Origin: Rhizobium leguminosarum
Lineage (GTDB): Bacteria; Pseudomonadota; Alphaproteobacteria; Rhizobiales; Rhizobiaceae
Direction: 5' to 3'
DNA length: 64,000 nucleotides
NCBI RefSeq assembly: GCF_002953715.1
Contig: NZ_CP025012.1
Coordinates: 2,294,001-2,358,000, forward strand
Shown one piece after another: positions 37,647 to 47,822 of this stretch. The number at the start of each line of letters is the position of its first letter. Positions within the stretch are counted from its first letter, which is position 1. The notes below the pieces were generated by a model. That model ran no database searches. It was not told the DNA's origin and worked only from the letters and a program-made list of their open reading frames with translations. The translations under genes were made by a program, and so were the position numbers.

Positions 37647-39560
37647 TCAGATCTGCGCCCCACGCGCCTTGGTCGTCGCATCGAAGGCCTTGTCGACATA
37701 GGCGTCGCGGCCGTAGACGTCGTCGAAATATTCCACCACGCCGTCCTTGTTCGGCCAGGCAGTGAAGTAGGAGACGTAGACCGGGATCTTCTGCGGCACG
37801 CGTACCGCATGGTTCTGCCCGCTGGCGATCTGCTTGGCGACATCGTCGACCGTCGTGCCGAGCACGGCAGCCGCCATCGCACGCGGATTGGCAAGGCGCA
37901 CGCAGCCGTGGCTGAGAGCCCGCATGTCGCGCTTGAAGAAGCTCTTCGACGGCGTATCGTGCATGTAGATCGCGTGGCTGTTCGGGAACAGGATCTTCAG
38001 TTCGCCGAGCGCATTGTCGCTGCTCGGCGGCTGGCGCACCGAGACGTTATCGGTCGAACCATACCAGTCGACGCTCGAAGAGGCGACGGCATGGCCGTTC
38101 ACCTCGACTTCATAGCCAAGCTGGTCGAGATAGTTCGGATCCGAGCGCAGCTTCGGCAGCATTTCGTTGATGATGATCGACTGTGGCACGCCCCAGAAAG
38201 GGTTGAACTCCACCGTCTCGATCTCGTCATCGAAGAAATAAGTCTGGTTGTTCTTGCCGCCGACCACGACGCGCATCGACAGCTGTTCCTTGCCGTCATT
38301 GTGGTAGTAGACCATGTAAGCGGGCTGGTTGATCATGACGTAGCGTGAACCGAGATCCTCCGGCAGCCAGCGCGCCTGCTCCATGGCGACGACGAGCTTG
38401 TCGATTTTCGAAGCATTGGTGTCGCCGCCGGTCATGGCGCGCACCGTCGCCTGGCCGATGACGCCATCGGGCTTCAGCCCGCGCTCCTTCTGGAAGTCCT
38501 CGACCAGCGAAACGATGTCAGGCGAATAGTCGCTGCTGCCGGCATAGGCGGCAATCGTTGCCGCATGATCGGTCCTTAGCGTTTCGGAACCGTGTTTGCC
38601 GATTGCCTTGACGATATTCGCGATCTCGGGCGAGCTCTCGCCAGGTCTCAGCAGCTTGTCGAGCGAAACGACGATTCGCTCTTCGTTGCCACCGTCGGCG
38701 GCACGAAGCTTTGCAAGCTCTGCCTTCAGCGCCTGGAATTGCGGGCTATCAGGCGAGCGGCTGCCAATATAGGCGCCGACGTCGGGGCTCATGCGAGCAA
38801 GCTTCAGCACCGGGGCCAGATTGACCACCTTGCGCTGGAAATCGTGGTAGCCGGAGATCTTGTTCGGATCGATGCGGCCGCGCACCGTGTCCTGCACGAA
38901 AGCCAGCACCTTGGCGGAGAGTTCGAGCTCGAACTGCGTCAGCGCACGGTCGCGGAAGGCAGGATCGGGATTGGCCGGGTCGATATCAGGCGTCTGGACG
39001 GCGTAATCCGCCGGGTCGAGGCCGACGAAGGCCGCATCGGCAAGCGCCGACATCGCCGACTTGGCACGGTCGTTGATCTGGTTGCCATCGACCCAGACGA
39101 GCGGATTGCGGCTGTCGCCGTAATAGGCCTCGAGCGCCTTTGCAACGTCGGCATTGGCGCGCACCTTGGCCTGCGCCAGGAAGCGGCGCTGCACGGCGGG
39201 TTCGGCGCTGGCATCGCCACTGCCCGAAACATCGGCGACCGCGCCGGTGACGACGGGATCGGCAAACCTGCCGGTATCGACGAATTGCAGCGTCTCGGTT
39301 TTGTAGGTGTAATAACGCGGACCGCTTACCTTCGGCAGCGGTGCTTCAGGGTCGAGCCCGCCGAGCGATCCGCCAATGCCGCCGCGCTGGCCCACACGGC
39401 CGGGCGGCATCTGGTCCATGAAGATGGTGCTCTGGGTCCGCTGCCTGTCGCCGCGCAACATATCCATCAGTGTATAGGCATGCGCGGGTGCGGCACTCAT
39501 CACTGCCACGCCGCAGGAAATTGCCAATGCGGATGCAGCGCTTTTCAAAACGAACGTCAT
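37647..39560 (-). CDS. L,D-transpeptidase (YcbB-like), exported
   Basis: Periplasmic cell-wall enzyme that makes 3-3 cross-links in peptidoglycan or attaches envelope proteins to it. 637 residues: signal peptide (1-28, ending APAHA), a scaffold domain, a peptidoglycan-binding domain near 360-385 (LVEDFQKERGLKPDGVIGQA), and the YkuD catalytic domain with the H...SHGCVR motif (MHDTPSK, RALSHGCVRL) supplying the nucleophile Cys. Rhizobiales grow from the pole with many L,D-cross-links, which gives such enzymes a role in growth. It stands alone. Confidence 0.93.
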   Translation of the reverse strand: MTFVLKSAASALAISCGVAVMSAAPAHAYTLMDMLRGDRQRTQSTIFMDQMPPGRVGQRGGIGGSLGGLDPEAPLPKVSGPRYYTYKTETLQFVDTGRFADPVVTGAVADVSGSGDASAEPAVQRRFLAQAKVRANADVAKALEAYYGDSRNPLVWVDGNQINDRAKSAMSALADAAFVGLDPADYAVQTPDIDPANPDPAFRDRALTQFELELSAKVLAFVQDTVRGRIDPNKISGYHDFQRKVVNLAPVLKLARMSPDVGAYIGSRSPDSPQFQALKAELAKLRAADGGNEERIVVSLDKLLRPGESSPEIANIVKAIGKHGSETLRTDHAATIAAYAGSSDYSPDIVSLVEDFQKERGLKPDGVIGQATVRAMTGGDTNASKIDKLVVAMEQARWLPEDLGSRYVMINQPAYMVYYHNDGKEQLSMRVVVGGKNNQTYFFDDEIETVEFNPFWGVPQSIIINEMLPKLRSDPNYLDQLGYEVEVNGHAVASSSVDWYGSTDNVSVRQPPSSDNALGELKILFPNSHAIYMHDTPSKSFFKRDMRALSHGCVRLANPRAMAAAVLGTTVDDVAKQIASGQNHAVRVPQKIPVYVSYFTAWPNKDGVVEYFDDVYGRDAYVDKAFDATTKARGAQI

Positions 39561-39982
39561 ATATCTTCCAGTCCCGGTGTCATGCTGTTCTTGTCACGAG
39601 CGCAAGGCTCAAGCTCAAATCCCGCGAAACTCAAGCAGCGTAGGGCCTCATTGATCAGAAACCGGCCTGCGCCGCCAGCGCCGGCGGACTCAATTTTATG
39701 TGACGGAGATCCTGCGTGGCGCCGCCCAGCAGTTCACACAAAATTATGAAATTATTAGTTAATTTTTTACCGAATTTTCGCTGGCAGACCAGTGGGGTGA
39801 AAACGCCCGGATGCATAAAATTTCCAAAGTGGCCTAAAAGGCACGCCGAAAAACCTGCGTAAACATGACTTCCGATTTCAATATTTCGCACGGCTTCCAG
39901 TTTTCTTGTCGGACTTTCCAACCTATAAGACCTCATCTTTCGAAAATGCCCGAAAACAGCATGTAAAGGGAAGGCAAGGCTG
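39561..39982. other. 421-bp divergent promoter region (L,D-transpeptidase / fumC)
   Basis: It holds no supported gene. An AT-rich stretch (39740-39775, AAATTATGAAATTATTAG and following) and another at 39870-39930 are the likely promoter zones for the two divergent genes. I see no clear palindromic operator. Confidence 0.5.
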
Positions 39983-41374
39983 ATGACCGCAACCCGCACC
40001 GAAACCGATACTTTTGGCCCGATCGACGTCGCCGCCGACCGATATTGGGGCGCCCAGGCCGAGCGTTCGCTCGGCAATTTCAAGATCGGCTGGGAAAAGC
40101 AACCGCTGTCGATCGTGCGTGCGCTGGGCATCGTCAAGCAGGCGGCCGCCCGCGCCAACATGTCGCTCGACCAGCTCGATCCTGGCCTCGGCAAAGCGAT
40201 CGTCGGCGCCGCCCAGGAGGTGATCGAGGGCAAGCTGAACGACCACTTTCCGCTGGTGGTCTGGCAGACCGGTTCGGGCACGCAGTCCAATATGAATGCC
40301 AACGAGGTGATCTCCAATCGTGCAATAGAAATGCTCGGCGGCGTCATGGGTTCCAAGAAGCCGGTGCATCCGAACGATCACGTCAATATGAGCCAGTCGT
40401 CGAACGACACCTATCCGACGGCCATGCACATCGCCTGCGCAGAGCAAATCGCCCATCACCTACTCCCGGCCCTCAAGCACCTGCATGCCGCCCTTGATAT
40501 GAAGGTCACCGAATTCAGCCACATCATCAAGATCGGCCGCACCCACACCCAGGATGCGACGCCGCTGACGCTCGGCCAGGAATTTTCGGGTTATGCCGCC
40601 CAGGTCGGCTCCGCCATCAAGCGCATCGAAATGACCCTGCCCGGCCTCTGCGAACTCGCCCAGGGCGGTACTGCCGTCGGCACCGGCCTCAATGCGCCGG
40701 TGGGCTTTGCCGAAAAGGTCGCCGAAGAGATCGCTGCCATCACAGGCATGCCGTTTGTCACCGCGCCGAACAAGTTCGAGGCGCTCGCCTCGCATGACAG
40801 CATGGTCTTTTCCCATGGCGCCATCAATGCGGCCGCCGCCGCCCTCTTCAAGATCGCCAACGACATCCGCCTGCTCGGCTCCGGCCCGCGGTCCGGCCTC
40901 GGCGAGCTGGCGCTGCCGGAAAACGAGCCAGGCTCCTCGATCATGCCCGGCAAGGTCAACCCGACCCAATGCGAGGCGCTGACGCAGGTCTGCATCCATA
41001 TCTTCGGCAACAACGCGGCTCTGACGTTCGCCGACAGCCAGGGCCATTTCGAGCTCAACGTCTACAATCCGATGATGGCCTATAATTTCCTGCAGTCGGT
41101 GCAGCTGCTCGCCGACGCCGCCGTCTCCTTCACCGACAATTGCGTCGTCGGCATCGAGGCGCGCGAGGACAATATCAAGGCCGGCCTCGAACGCTCGCTG
41201 ATGCTGGTGACCGCCCTGGCCCCGAAGATCGGCTACGACGCAGCCGCCAAGATCGCCAAGACTGCCCACAAGAACGGCACGACACTGAAGGAAGAAGCCC
41301 TCGCCAGCGGTCTGGTGACGTCGGAAGAATATGACGAGATCGTGCGTCCGGAGACGATGATCGGGCCGAAGTAG
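39983..41374 (+). CDS. fumC: Fumarate hydratase class II
   Basis: Oxygen-stable TCA-cycle fumarase: interconverts fumarate and malate as a homotetramer without metal. 463 residues. The family signature [11 protein letters not shown] is at 317-327, the active-site His region [11 protein letters not shown] at 185-195 and [12 protein letters not shown] at 98-109. ATG 39983 follows AAGGCAAGG at about 5 bp. A class I fumarase lies 1.2 kb downstream in the same orientation, separated by an antisense gene. Confidence 0.97.
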   Translation: MTATRTETDTFGPIDVAADRYWGAQAERSLGNFKIGWEKQPLSIVRALGIVKQAAARANMSLDQLDPGLGKAIVGAAQEVIEGKLNDHFPLVVWQTGSGTQSNMNANEVISNRAIEMLGGVMGSKKPVHPNDHVNMSQSSNDTYPTAMHIACAEQIAHHLLPALKHLHAALDMKVTEFSHIIKIGRTHTQDATPLTLGQEFSGYAAQVGSAIKRIEMTLPGLCELAQGGTAVGTGLNAPVGFAEKVAEEIAAITGMPFVTAPNKFEALASHDSMVFSHGAINAAAAALFKIANDIRLLGSGPRSGLGELALPENEPGSSIMPGKVNPTQCEALTQVCIHIFGNNAALTFADSQGHFELNVYNPMMAYNFLQSVQLLADAAVSFTDNCVVGIEAREDNIKAGLERSLMLVTALAPKIGYDAAAKIAKTAHKNGTTLKEEALASGLVTSEEYDEIVRPETMIGPK

Positions 41375-41382
41375 GGAGGTCG

Positions 41383-41478
41383 CGCTGCCCCTCATCCGGC
41401 TGCCGCCACCAACCGGGGTCGAGCCACAGGTCTCGACCCGTCCTTCGGACCCCCGCTCGCGGGGAGAAGGGGATATGC
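41383..41478. repeat. Dispersed intergenic repeat, copy 1 (short form)
   Basis: Contains CCCCTCATCCGGCTGCCGCC, then GGGTCGAGCCACAGGTCTCG-type hairpin arms (GGTCGAG/CTCGACC), CCGTCCTTCGGACCCCCGCT and GGGGAGAAGG. The same words occur at 45896-46075 and 51285-51492. It fills the gap after fumC. Confidence 0.75.
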
Positions 41479-41502
41479 CGCAACGCCGCTACTCCCTCCA
41501 GC

Positions 41503-42336
41503 CTATAGCAAGGCAAACAGCGAAAAATTGTCCATCACGACAGAATTGCCCATGAAATCGAACCGGATTTCTTCGATGTCTTCGAGATTAACCTCGAGAG
41601 TGGGGCCGGTGACCTCGAGCTCCTGCTGATAGACGATCTGGCCGTCGTTCAGCGCGGTGAGCGTCAGGTGAAAGGGCGCTGCCGTCAATTCGGCGATCGA
41701 AACGCTCTGAAAGGTGAATTCCCCGCCATCGAGCATTTTCAAGCTTACGGGCGCAGAACCCGGCGATAGAACGGTATCGCTGAAACCGTCCTCGGTGATG
41801 GCGTCGACACCCGGGATGGTATCATAGACATACCCGTTCAGAAGCGTGAATTCGTGACCGCCGTTCACCGAGAGCGCAAAGTTGCGATAGTCAGGCAGAG
41901 AGAAATTATCGGCCCTCGATGTGACGCCCATATCGTCGAAATCCAGGATTTCGTGGTATTTTTCGCCTTCGTCGACGCCGTCGATCGCAAGGGTCAGCAC
42001 GCCGAGGTCCGTGCCCCCTGAGCCATCGGACATCTTGAAGCTCAGCTTCTCGATGAGCTGATCGTATTTCGTTAAATTTTTCACGACGTCGAGCGTGTAG
42101 TCCAGCTCGTACTCGAAGTGACCGTCAGGTCTCAGTTTGAAGGTTCCGTACTCGCCCCTTATGATCGTTTCGTGGTCGGGCCCATGTTTGGCGTCGATAC
42201 GCACGCCATTGACGAAGCGAACATACATGTCCGCTCCCTCGGGATCGCTGGAGAGGCGCAGCAGATTCCCGCGGATCCAATTGTCTTCGAAAAAAACGAG
42301 AAGGTCGTCGACAGCAGTTGGCTTTGCATTTGTCAT
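41503..42336 (-). CDS. VCBS/cadherin-like domain protein
   Basis: 277-residue acidic protein without a signal peptide or membrane segment. Residues 5-115 resemble a VCBS-type Ig-like domain: TAVDDLLVFFEDNWIRGN at the start and GTFKLRPDGHFEYELD, then KLSFKMSDGSGGTD, the usual strand order. Residues 130-277 form a second beta-rich domain (EILDFDDMGV, GHEFTLLNGYVYD, MLDGGEFTFQSVSI, IEEIRFDF). Such domains occur in large adhesins secreted by type I systems; here only one unit exists, with no RTX nonapeptides seen. It is convergent with fumC and divergent from fumA. Function unknown. Confidence 0.7.
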   Translation of the reverse strand: MTNAKPTAVDDLLVFFEDNWIRGNLLRLSSDPEGADMYVRFVNGVRIDAKHGPDHETIIRGEYGTFKLRPDGHFEYELDYTLDVVKNLTKYDQLIEKLSFKMSDGSGGTDLGVLTLAIDGVDEGEKYHEILDFDDMGVTSRADNFSLPDYRNFALSVNGGHEFTLLNGYVYDTIPGVDAITEDGFSDTVLSPGSAPVSLKMLDGGEFTFQSVSIAELTAAPFHLTLTALNDGQIVYQQELEVTGPTLEVNLEDIEEIRFDFMGNSVVMDNFSLFALL

Positions 42337-42563
42337 TTGAAGCCCCGGTTAACGCTGCCGGGAATATGAACTGGCCTCGAACAGAAGGCAACCTGGAGTC
42401 GTCTTTGTCGAGGCGACTACGCTAGTTTCACCCGTTTCGCGTGGTGCAGCACGCGCGACTCCGGCTTAACCGGCCGGGCTCCGGCGCATCCCGATTGCAT
42501 TTGCCCCGCGGCGGATTTAGACCGGTTCCAATCTAGCGACGCCCTACCAGAAAGGTCACTTCG

Positions 42564-44171
42564 ATGGCTGACGATCTCTTCCCGCTCGGCAAGGATGCCA
42601 CCCCCTATCGCAAGATCAGCGACGACCATGTCTCGGTCGATACGTTCAAGGGCCAGGAGATCCTGACCGTCGAGCCGGAAGGCATCCGCCTGCTGGCCGA
42701 AACCGCCTTCGCCGATATCAACCATTTGCTGCGCCCCGGCCATCTGAAGCAGCTCGCCTCGATCCTCGACGACCCCGAGGCAACGGACAATGACCGTTTC
42801 GTTGCCTACGATCTTCTGAAGAACGCCAATATATCAGCCGGCGGCGTGCTGCCCATGTGCCAGGATACCGGCACCGCGATCATCATGGGCAAGAAGGGCC
42901 GCAGGGTCTGGACCGAGGGCGAGGATACGGCGGCGCTCGCCCGCGGCGTCATGGATGCCTACGAGAAGAAGAACCTGCGTTATTCGCAGCTCGCGCCGGT
43001 CAAAATGTTCGAGGAGAAGAATACCAGGAACAACCTGCCAGCCCAGATCGACATCTACGAGGAAGGCACCGACGCCTACGAATTCCTCTTCGTCGCCAAG
43101 GGCGGCGGCTCGGCCAACAAAACCTTTCTCTACCAGGGCACGCCCTCGCTCTTGACCCATGACCGGATGATCGACTTCCTTAAGGAGAAGATCCTGACGT
43201 TAGGGACGGCAGCCTGTCCTCCCTACCATCTGGCGATCGTCATCGGCGGCACCTCGGCAGAGATGAACCTGAAAACCGTCAAGCTCGCCTCCACCCGCTA
43301 TCTCGACGAGCTGCCGACCGAAGGTTCCGAGAGCGGCCATGCTTTTCGCGACATCGAGATGGAGAAGGAAATCCACAAACTGACGCAGCAGATGGGCGTC
43401 GGCGCCCAGTTCGGCGGCAAGTATTTCTGTCATGACGTGCGCGTCATCCGCCTGCCCCGCCACGGCGCCTCGCTACCGATCGGCCTCGGCGTCTCCTGTT
43501 CCGCCGACCGTCAGGCCAAGGGTCGCATCACCCGCGACGGCATCTTCGTCGAGCAGCTCGAAACAGATCCGTCGAAATACATGCCCGAGATCGACGAGGC
43601 GAAACTGTCGGAATCGACGGTGCGCATTGATCTCAACCGGCCAATGGCCGAGGTGCTCGCCGAACTCTCCAGGCATCCCGTCAAGACCCGCCTGTCCTTG
43701 ACCGGCACCATCATCGTTGCCCGCGACCTCGCCCATGCCAAGATCCGCGAACGGCTTGAAAAGGGCGAAGGCATGCCCGATTACCTGAAGAACCACCCGG
43801 TCTATTATGCCGGCCCCGCCAAGACGCCGGTCGGCTACGCCTCCGGCTCCTTCGGCCCCACGACCGCCGGGCGCATGGATAGTTACGTCGACCAGTTCCA
43901 GTCCTTCGGTGGCTCCCTGGTGATGCTTGCCAAGGGCAACCGTTCGCGCGCCGTGCGCGAGGCCTGCAAGAAACACGGCGGCTTCTATCTCGGCTCGATC
44001 GGCGGCCCCGCCGCCCGTCTTGCCCAGGACTGTATCCGCAAGGTTGAAGTATTCGAATATCCCGAACTCGGCATGGAAGCGGTCTGGAAGATCGAAGTCG
44101 AAGACTTCCCCGCCTTCATCGTCATCGACGACAAGGGAAATGATTTTTTCCAGGAACTGAATTTGGGGTGA
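42564..44171 (+). CDS. fumA: Fumarate hydratase class I (4Fe-4S)
   Basis: Iron-sulfur fumarase of 535 residues, unrelated in fold to FumC and sensitive to superoxide. The three cluster-ligand cysteines are at about 99 ([10 protein letters not shown]), 218 ([10 protein letters not shown]) and 312 (GVSCSADRQ); their spacing of 119 and 94 residues equals that of structurally known class I fumarases. Substrate-contact segments ([27 protein letters not shown]) are conserved. ATG 42564 is preceded by an AGAAAGG-like site. Having both fumarases close together suggests use under different iron or oxidative conditions. Confidence 0.95.
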   Translation: MADDLFPLGKDATPYRKISDDHVSVDTFKGQEILTVEPEGIRLLAETAFADINHLLRPGHLKQLASILDDPEATDNDRFVAYDLLKNANISAGGVLPMCQDTGTAIIMGKKGRRVWTEGEDTAALARGVMDAYEKKNLRYSQLAPVKMFEEKNTRNNLPAQIDIYEEGTDAYEFLFVAKGGGSANKTFLYQGTPSLLTHDRMIDFLKEKILTLGTAACPPYHLAIVIGGTSAEMNLKTVKLASTRYLDELPTEGSESGHAFRDIEMEKEIHKLTQQMGVGAQFGGKYFCHDVRVIRLPRHGASLPIGLGVSCSADRQAKGRITRDGIFVEQLETDPSKYMPEIDEAKLSESTVRIDLNRPMAEVLAELSRHPVKTRLSLTGTIIVARDLAHAKIRERLEKGEGMPDYLKNHPVYYAGPAKTPVGYASGSFGPTTAGRMDSYVDQFQSFGGSLVMLAKGNRSRAVREACKKHGGFYLGSIGGPAARLAQDCIRKVEVFEYPELGMEAVWKIEVEDFPAFIVIDDKGNDFFQELNLG

Positions 44172-44197
44172 TTGGGCAGGTTGCGTTGCCGCCTGCT

Positions 44198-44404
44198 CTA
44201 CCGCGGCGAGGCCTTATCCGAGGCGCCTGTGCTCTGCGCCGTGACTGCCTCGCCCACGCTCACCAGATCCCCGGCATCGACCCTTGCCAGGATCTCCGTG
44301 CGGAAAGCACCGGTGAAGAAGCCGGTATGCTCCAGCAGCAACGCGCCGGCGGCAAGGACGGTGAAGGTCAGGATGGCGAAAGAAATATGACGGGAGGTTT
44401 CCAT
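44198..44404 (-). CDS. Small single-helix membrane protein (hypothetical)
   Basis: 68 residues starting METSRHISFAILTFTVLAAG at ATG 44404, with one predicted transmembrane or signal-anchor helix at about residues 8-26, followed by a polar tail (RVDAGDLVSVGEAVTA). The ribosome site is weak (GTGAGA). A longer frame upstream to 44557 looks non-coding. Convergent with fumA across 26 bp. Unrecognised; moderate support only. Confidence 0.45.
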   Translation of the reverse strand: METSRHISFAILTFTVLAAGALLLEHTGFFTGAFRTEILARVDAGDLVSVGEAVTAQSTGASDKASPR

Positions 44405-44751
44405 GATCTCACGCCGCGATTTGTGGGCTAAGATCGGGTCCGTTGCAGAAAATACGATCCCAAAAATGTCGAGACTGCAATACGAAACGGCCAAAACCAA
44501 CTGTCGACAAGATGAATACGGTCTCCAGCGGAGAAGAACTGTAAGTTTTTCAGACACTGTACCCGCTCAGCGAGTATGCACTGTCTCACTAAAGATACGT
44601 TTTTCCATGGAGAATCATAGGCCTGATCGAAGTATTACCGCATGGGGCATTTGTCGTATGTAATCTTTGGTATATATCGCTTTAATCTTTTCCCAAGAAA
44701 TTTAAGCTAACAAATAGAATATTGCCTTTGAATATATGAGGAGTTCGCCGG
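44405..44751. other. 346-bp AT-richer region upstream of the diguanylate cyclase
   Basis: No supported gene. The stretch 44640-44740 is clearly AT-rich (TTTGGTATATATCGCTTTAA, AAATTTAAGCTAACAAATAG) and should hold the promoter of the GGDEF gene. No operator-like palindrome stands out. Confidence 0.5.
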
Positions 44752-45819
44752 ATGAATACGGCTGTCGCGCCCAAGGTGCCGGTTCCCGACGTTGCGGGTC
44801 AGATCACCTATGCCATGCGCTCCATGGGCGTCGCGCCGATACCGCGCAATTACCAACTCTTCTACGAGGCCTATATCGGCTCTAATCCGGCCCTCACCCG
44901 CGAGCTTGCGGCCCTCGGCGGCCAGGTGACCCAGGCCGAACTCGATGCGCTCGGCGCGCAGCACTTCACCCACAGCCCGGCCCGTGTCTTCGACGATGCC
45001 CATACGCGCATTGCCGGCGAGCTCGATGGCCTGCTGCGCATTCTCAGGCAGGAGCAGAGTTCGCTCGAAAGCTACACCAGACTGCTCGGCGAGACCCACA
45101 AGCGCATCTCCTCCAAGAGCAACGCCAGCGTCGAACTGATCGAAAACGCTATCGATCTCCTCAGCCAGGCGACCGGCGACACCATGGCGCATGGCGAACG
45201 CACGGTCGAGGACGTCGTCCAGCGCTCGCAGGAGATGGATCAGGTCCGCAAGGAGCTCGACGAATACAAGCGCATCGCCAACACCGACTCGCTGACGCGC
45301 CTTTCCAACCGCCGCGCTTTCGACGACCGCCTCGCCGCCATTTTCGACAATTCGAGCATGCGGCCGGTGACGGCGCTGCTGCTCTGCGACATCGACAATT
45401 TCAAGAAGATCAACGACACCTACGGCCATCCGGTCGGCGACAAGGTGCTCGCCACCGTCGCCTCCGTCATCCGCAGCAATGTCCGCCGTGACATCTTCGT
45501 TGCCCGCACCGGCGGCGAGGAATTCGCCCTCATCGTCGATGGCAACACGCCCGAGGAAGTGACCGCGATCGCCGAGCGCATTCGTCGCACGTTGGAGACG
45601 ACGCCCTTCAAAAACTCCCGTACGCGGGTGAATTACGGTCCGGTCACCGTCTCGATCGGCATCTGCATGGCCTCCAGCGCCGGGGATGCCGGCGAACTCT
45701 ATAGCAAGACCGACATCGCCCTTTACGGCGCAAAGAATGCCGGCCGCAACTGCACCATCCTCTATCAGGACGGCATGCAAAAGGATTTCACCAAGAGCTG
45801 GCTGATTTATAAGACGTGA
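44752..45819 (+). CDS. Diguanylate cyclase (GGDEF domain)
   Basis: 355-residue cytoplasmic protein that would make cyclic di-GMP from two GTP. The N-terminal 185 residues are helical, with a probable coiled coil at about 90-185 (ESYTRLLGETHKRISSKS, RTVEDVVQRSQEMDQVRKEL). The GGDEF domain (186-345) starts with DSLTRLSNRRAF and carries the intact active motif GGEEF, DIDNFKKINDTYGH for metal and GTP binding and ALYGAKNAGRN near the end. No RxxD inhibitory site is seen just ahead of GGEEF (it reads VARTGGEEF). GAGGAG precedes ATG 44752 at 9 bp. No membrane or PAS sensor is visible. Confidence 0.93.
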   Translation: MNTAVAPKVPVPDVAGQITYAMRSMGVAPIPRNYQLFYEAYIGSNPALTRELAALGGQVTQAELDALGAQHFTHSPARVFDDAHTRIAGELDGLLRILRQEQSSLESYTRLLGETHKRISSKSNASVELIENAIDLLSQATGDTMAHGERTVEDVVQRSQEMDQVRKELDEYKRIANTDSLTRLSNRRAFDDRLAAIFDNSSMRPVTALLLCDIDNFKKINDTYGHPVGDKVLATVASVIRSNVRRDIFVARTGGEEFALIVDGNTPEEVTAIAERIRRTLETTPFKNSRTRVNYGPVTVSIGICMASSAGDAGELYSKTDIALYGAKNAGRNCTILYQDGMQKDFTKSWLIYKT

Positions 45820-45895
45820 GGGTAATCGGTCGCCGCGCGCACGCTGTCACCGGCAGGTGACGGCGACAAGCTGCTGTCCGGTTCGCCCGCTTGCT

Positions 45896-46075
45896 CCCTC
45901 TTCTCCCCAGTGGGGAGAAGGTGGCCCGAAGGGTCGGATGAGGGGGCCACACGGCAGCCGTTAATTGTTGCCCTTCGCTTGCGCTCAGTGCATTCGCTCC
46001 TGTCGTCGCTCACCCCCTCATCGCCTCGCTATCGCTCCGGCACTTCTCCCCGCTGGGGAGAAGAGGTATGTGGCA
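45896..46075. repeat. Dispersed intergenic repeat, copy 2 (palindromic long form)
   Basis: Ends are inverted: TCTTCTCCCCAGTGGGGAGA at the left and CTTCTCCCCGCTGGGGAGAA at the right, with GGGTCGGATGAGGGGGC and CACCCCCTCATCGCC inside, and GCCCTTCGCTTGCGCTCAGT in the middle. It is the reverse complement of the unit at 51285-51492 minus a nested insert. It fills the 354-bp gap after the GGDEF gene. Confidence 0.8.
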
Positions 46076-46174
46076 ACGTCGTATTCCTCTCTCGTCCGTC
46101 AGGAGCCTGAGGGAACGGACGAGTTTGCCGCTTGCGACGCCGAGTAAAAGGCCGGCGGCCACAGGCACGCTTGC

Positions 46175-46786
46175 CTACCACATCGTCTTCGCCGCCCGCC
46201 CCGGCCATTCCCGGTCATAGGTTTCCTGGTCGAAATCGCCGGTTGCGGCCTTCAGCATCTGCCCCGGCGTCGGCAGCTTCGCCGGATCGGCAAAGTGTTC
46301 TCCATTCCAGAGCTCGGCCCGCATCACGGCACGCGCGCATTGGAAATAGACCTCGTCGATCGAAATGACGACGACGGTGCGCGGATGTTTGCCGTCCATC
46401 TCGAAACTCGAAAGCAGCGCCTCATCGTCTGAGACGACGCCGCGGCCGTTGATGCGCATCGTCGTGTTCGAGCCGGGGATCAGGAACATCAGCGCCAGCC
46501 GCGGATCGCGCACGATATTGGAAAGCGAATCGACCCGGTTGTTGCCGCGCCAGTCCGGCAGATGCAGCGTCTCGTCGTCGGCGACGCGCACCACGCCGCC
46601 GAGATCGCCGCGCGGGGAACAGTCGAGCCCTTCCGGCCCAACGGTCGCAAGCGCCGCAAACGGTGAGATCTCGATCATCTCACGATAGAGCGGGGTCAAT
46701 TGCTTCGTCACCTTGGTGACGGAGGCCGGCGAAAGTCCGGCGCCATAGATCGTGTTAAGCTCTTCGATGCTGCTGATGATTTTCAT
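46175..46786 (-). CDS. PPOX-type FMN flavoprotein (MSMEG_1061-like)
   Basis: 203-residue pyridoxamine-5'-phosphate-oxidase-fold protein. The split-barrel core shows FAALATVGPEGLDCSPRGD (about 42-60), LHLPDWRGNNRVDSLSNIV (75-93), LALMFLIPGSNTTMRINGRG (98-117) and a C-terminal IDEVYFQCARAVMRAELW. These are typical of the MSMEG_1061-like subgroup, which are FMN- or F420-type reductases of unknown substrate. ATG 46786 is used; the open frame upstream to 47164 is antisense noise. It follows the hydrolase gene by 37 bp and may share its transcript. Confidence 0.88.
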   Translation of the reverse strand: MKIISSIEELNTIYGAGLSPASVTKVTKQLTPLYREMIEISPFAALATVGPEGLDCSPRGDLGGVVRVADDETLHLPDWRGNNRVDSLSNIVRDPRLALMFLIPGSNTTMRINGRGVVSDDEALLSSFEMDGKHPRTVVVISIDEVYFQCARAVMRAELWNGEHFADPAKLPTPGQMLKAATGDFDQETYDREWPGRAAKTMW

Positions 46787-46823
46787 GAGGCGTCCCGCCG
46801 CGGCTTGATCTTCGCGACGGACG

Positions 46824-47804
46824 CTACAATGCCGCGCGCCTTGCCGGAAGCTCAAAAAACGGAATGATCTCCGCATCTTTTTTGATGCTTTCATCAGGAG
46901 CGTCACCCACGCCCCGATCGCCTTCGAGAAACGCCGCGATCGCGGCAAGAACCGGTGCGGCGGCGATGATGCGCCGGTGGCCGAAGCCGTTCGCCCAGAA
47001 CAGCCGAACGCCCTTTCCCGCCGCGCCGTAGCGCCTGGCATGGAGAGGCGACACCTCCTTGTCGTCTTCAGCATGGATGATGAGCACCGGGCGGCCGATC
47101 TCACCCGCCGCCTCGCCGGCGTCGAAATCCTCAAGCCTCCGCCCGGTGACACGATGAACCTCATTCTCCAGTGCGGCTTGCGCCGCAGGGCGAAGACCGA
47201 CCATTCGGCCGAAATCGGTAAACAGCCAGCTCATCTCGCTCGGCGCGCCGATCAGCACCAGTCGCTCGCCGCCAACAGGCGCCACGCCGGGCAGAAGGCC
47301 CGCCGCCGAGACCATCAGCGCAGCGCCGCCAAAGGAATGGCCGATCGCCGCATCGAATGCGCCGAAGCGCGTCTCGGCCGCCGCGATCGTCTCGACCGCA
47401 AGCCCCATATGCAGGAACCGCCCGCCGGAACGGCCGTGGCCGGGAAAATCGAGCGCCACGACCTCCCCGCCCGTTGCCGCAAGCGTCGAGACGAGTTCGG
47501 CCATATATGCCGCGCTCGATCCCCAGCCATGCGTCACCAGATAGCGCTTGCGTTTGCCCCTCGCCCCGCCGTTCAGCCGATAGGCATGCGCTTGGCGCCC
47601 GCCTGCGAGCCGGAGGGTGAAGCGTTCGGCGTCGGCAAGCCGGGCCGCACCCGCCGCATGCGCCAGCTTCGACTTTGTGCCCCTGGGTCTTGCTGATGGC
47701 GTCCGGCAGAACAGCTGGAACGCCGCTCTGCCTGCCAGATCAGGAGAAACCGCCTGCAGCAGCGAAAACCCGAGGCGGGTGACGTTAAGCGCAAAGTTTG
47801 CCAT
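46824..47804 (-). CDS. Alpha/beta hydrolase
   Basis: 326-residue serine hydrolase. The fold elements are YLVTHGWGSSAAYM (oxyanion region, about 88-101), VALDFPGHGRSGG, the nucleophile elbow GHSFGGAAL (Ser near residue 156), PVLIIHAEDDKEVS (acid) and GFGHRRII (His). It starts with ATG 47804, divergent from the MarR gene across 47 bp that contain an inverted-repeat operator, so MarR is the likely regulator. It may be cotranscribed with the PPOX gene. Substrate unknown; esters or lipids are plausible. Confidence 0.9.
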   Translation of the reverse strand: MANFALNVTRLGFSLLQAVSPDLAGRAAFQLFCRTPSARPRGTKSKLAHAAGAARLADAERFTLRLAGGRQAHAYRLNGGARGKRKRYLVTHGWGSSAAYMAELVSTLAATGGEVVALDFPGHGRSGGRFLHMGLAVETIAAAETRFGAFDAAIGHSFGGAALMVSAAGLLPGVAPVGGERLVLIGAPSEMSWLFTDFGRMVGLRPAAQAALENEVHRVTGRRLEDFDAGEAAGEIGRPVLIIHAEDDKEVSPLHARRYGAAGKGVRLFWANGFGHRRIIAAAPVLAAIAAFLEGDRGVGDAPDESIKKDAEIIPFFELPARRAAL

Positions 47805-47822
47805 AGTGGGATTCCAAAAGAC

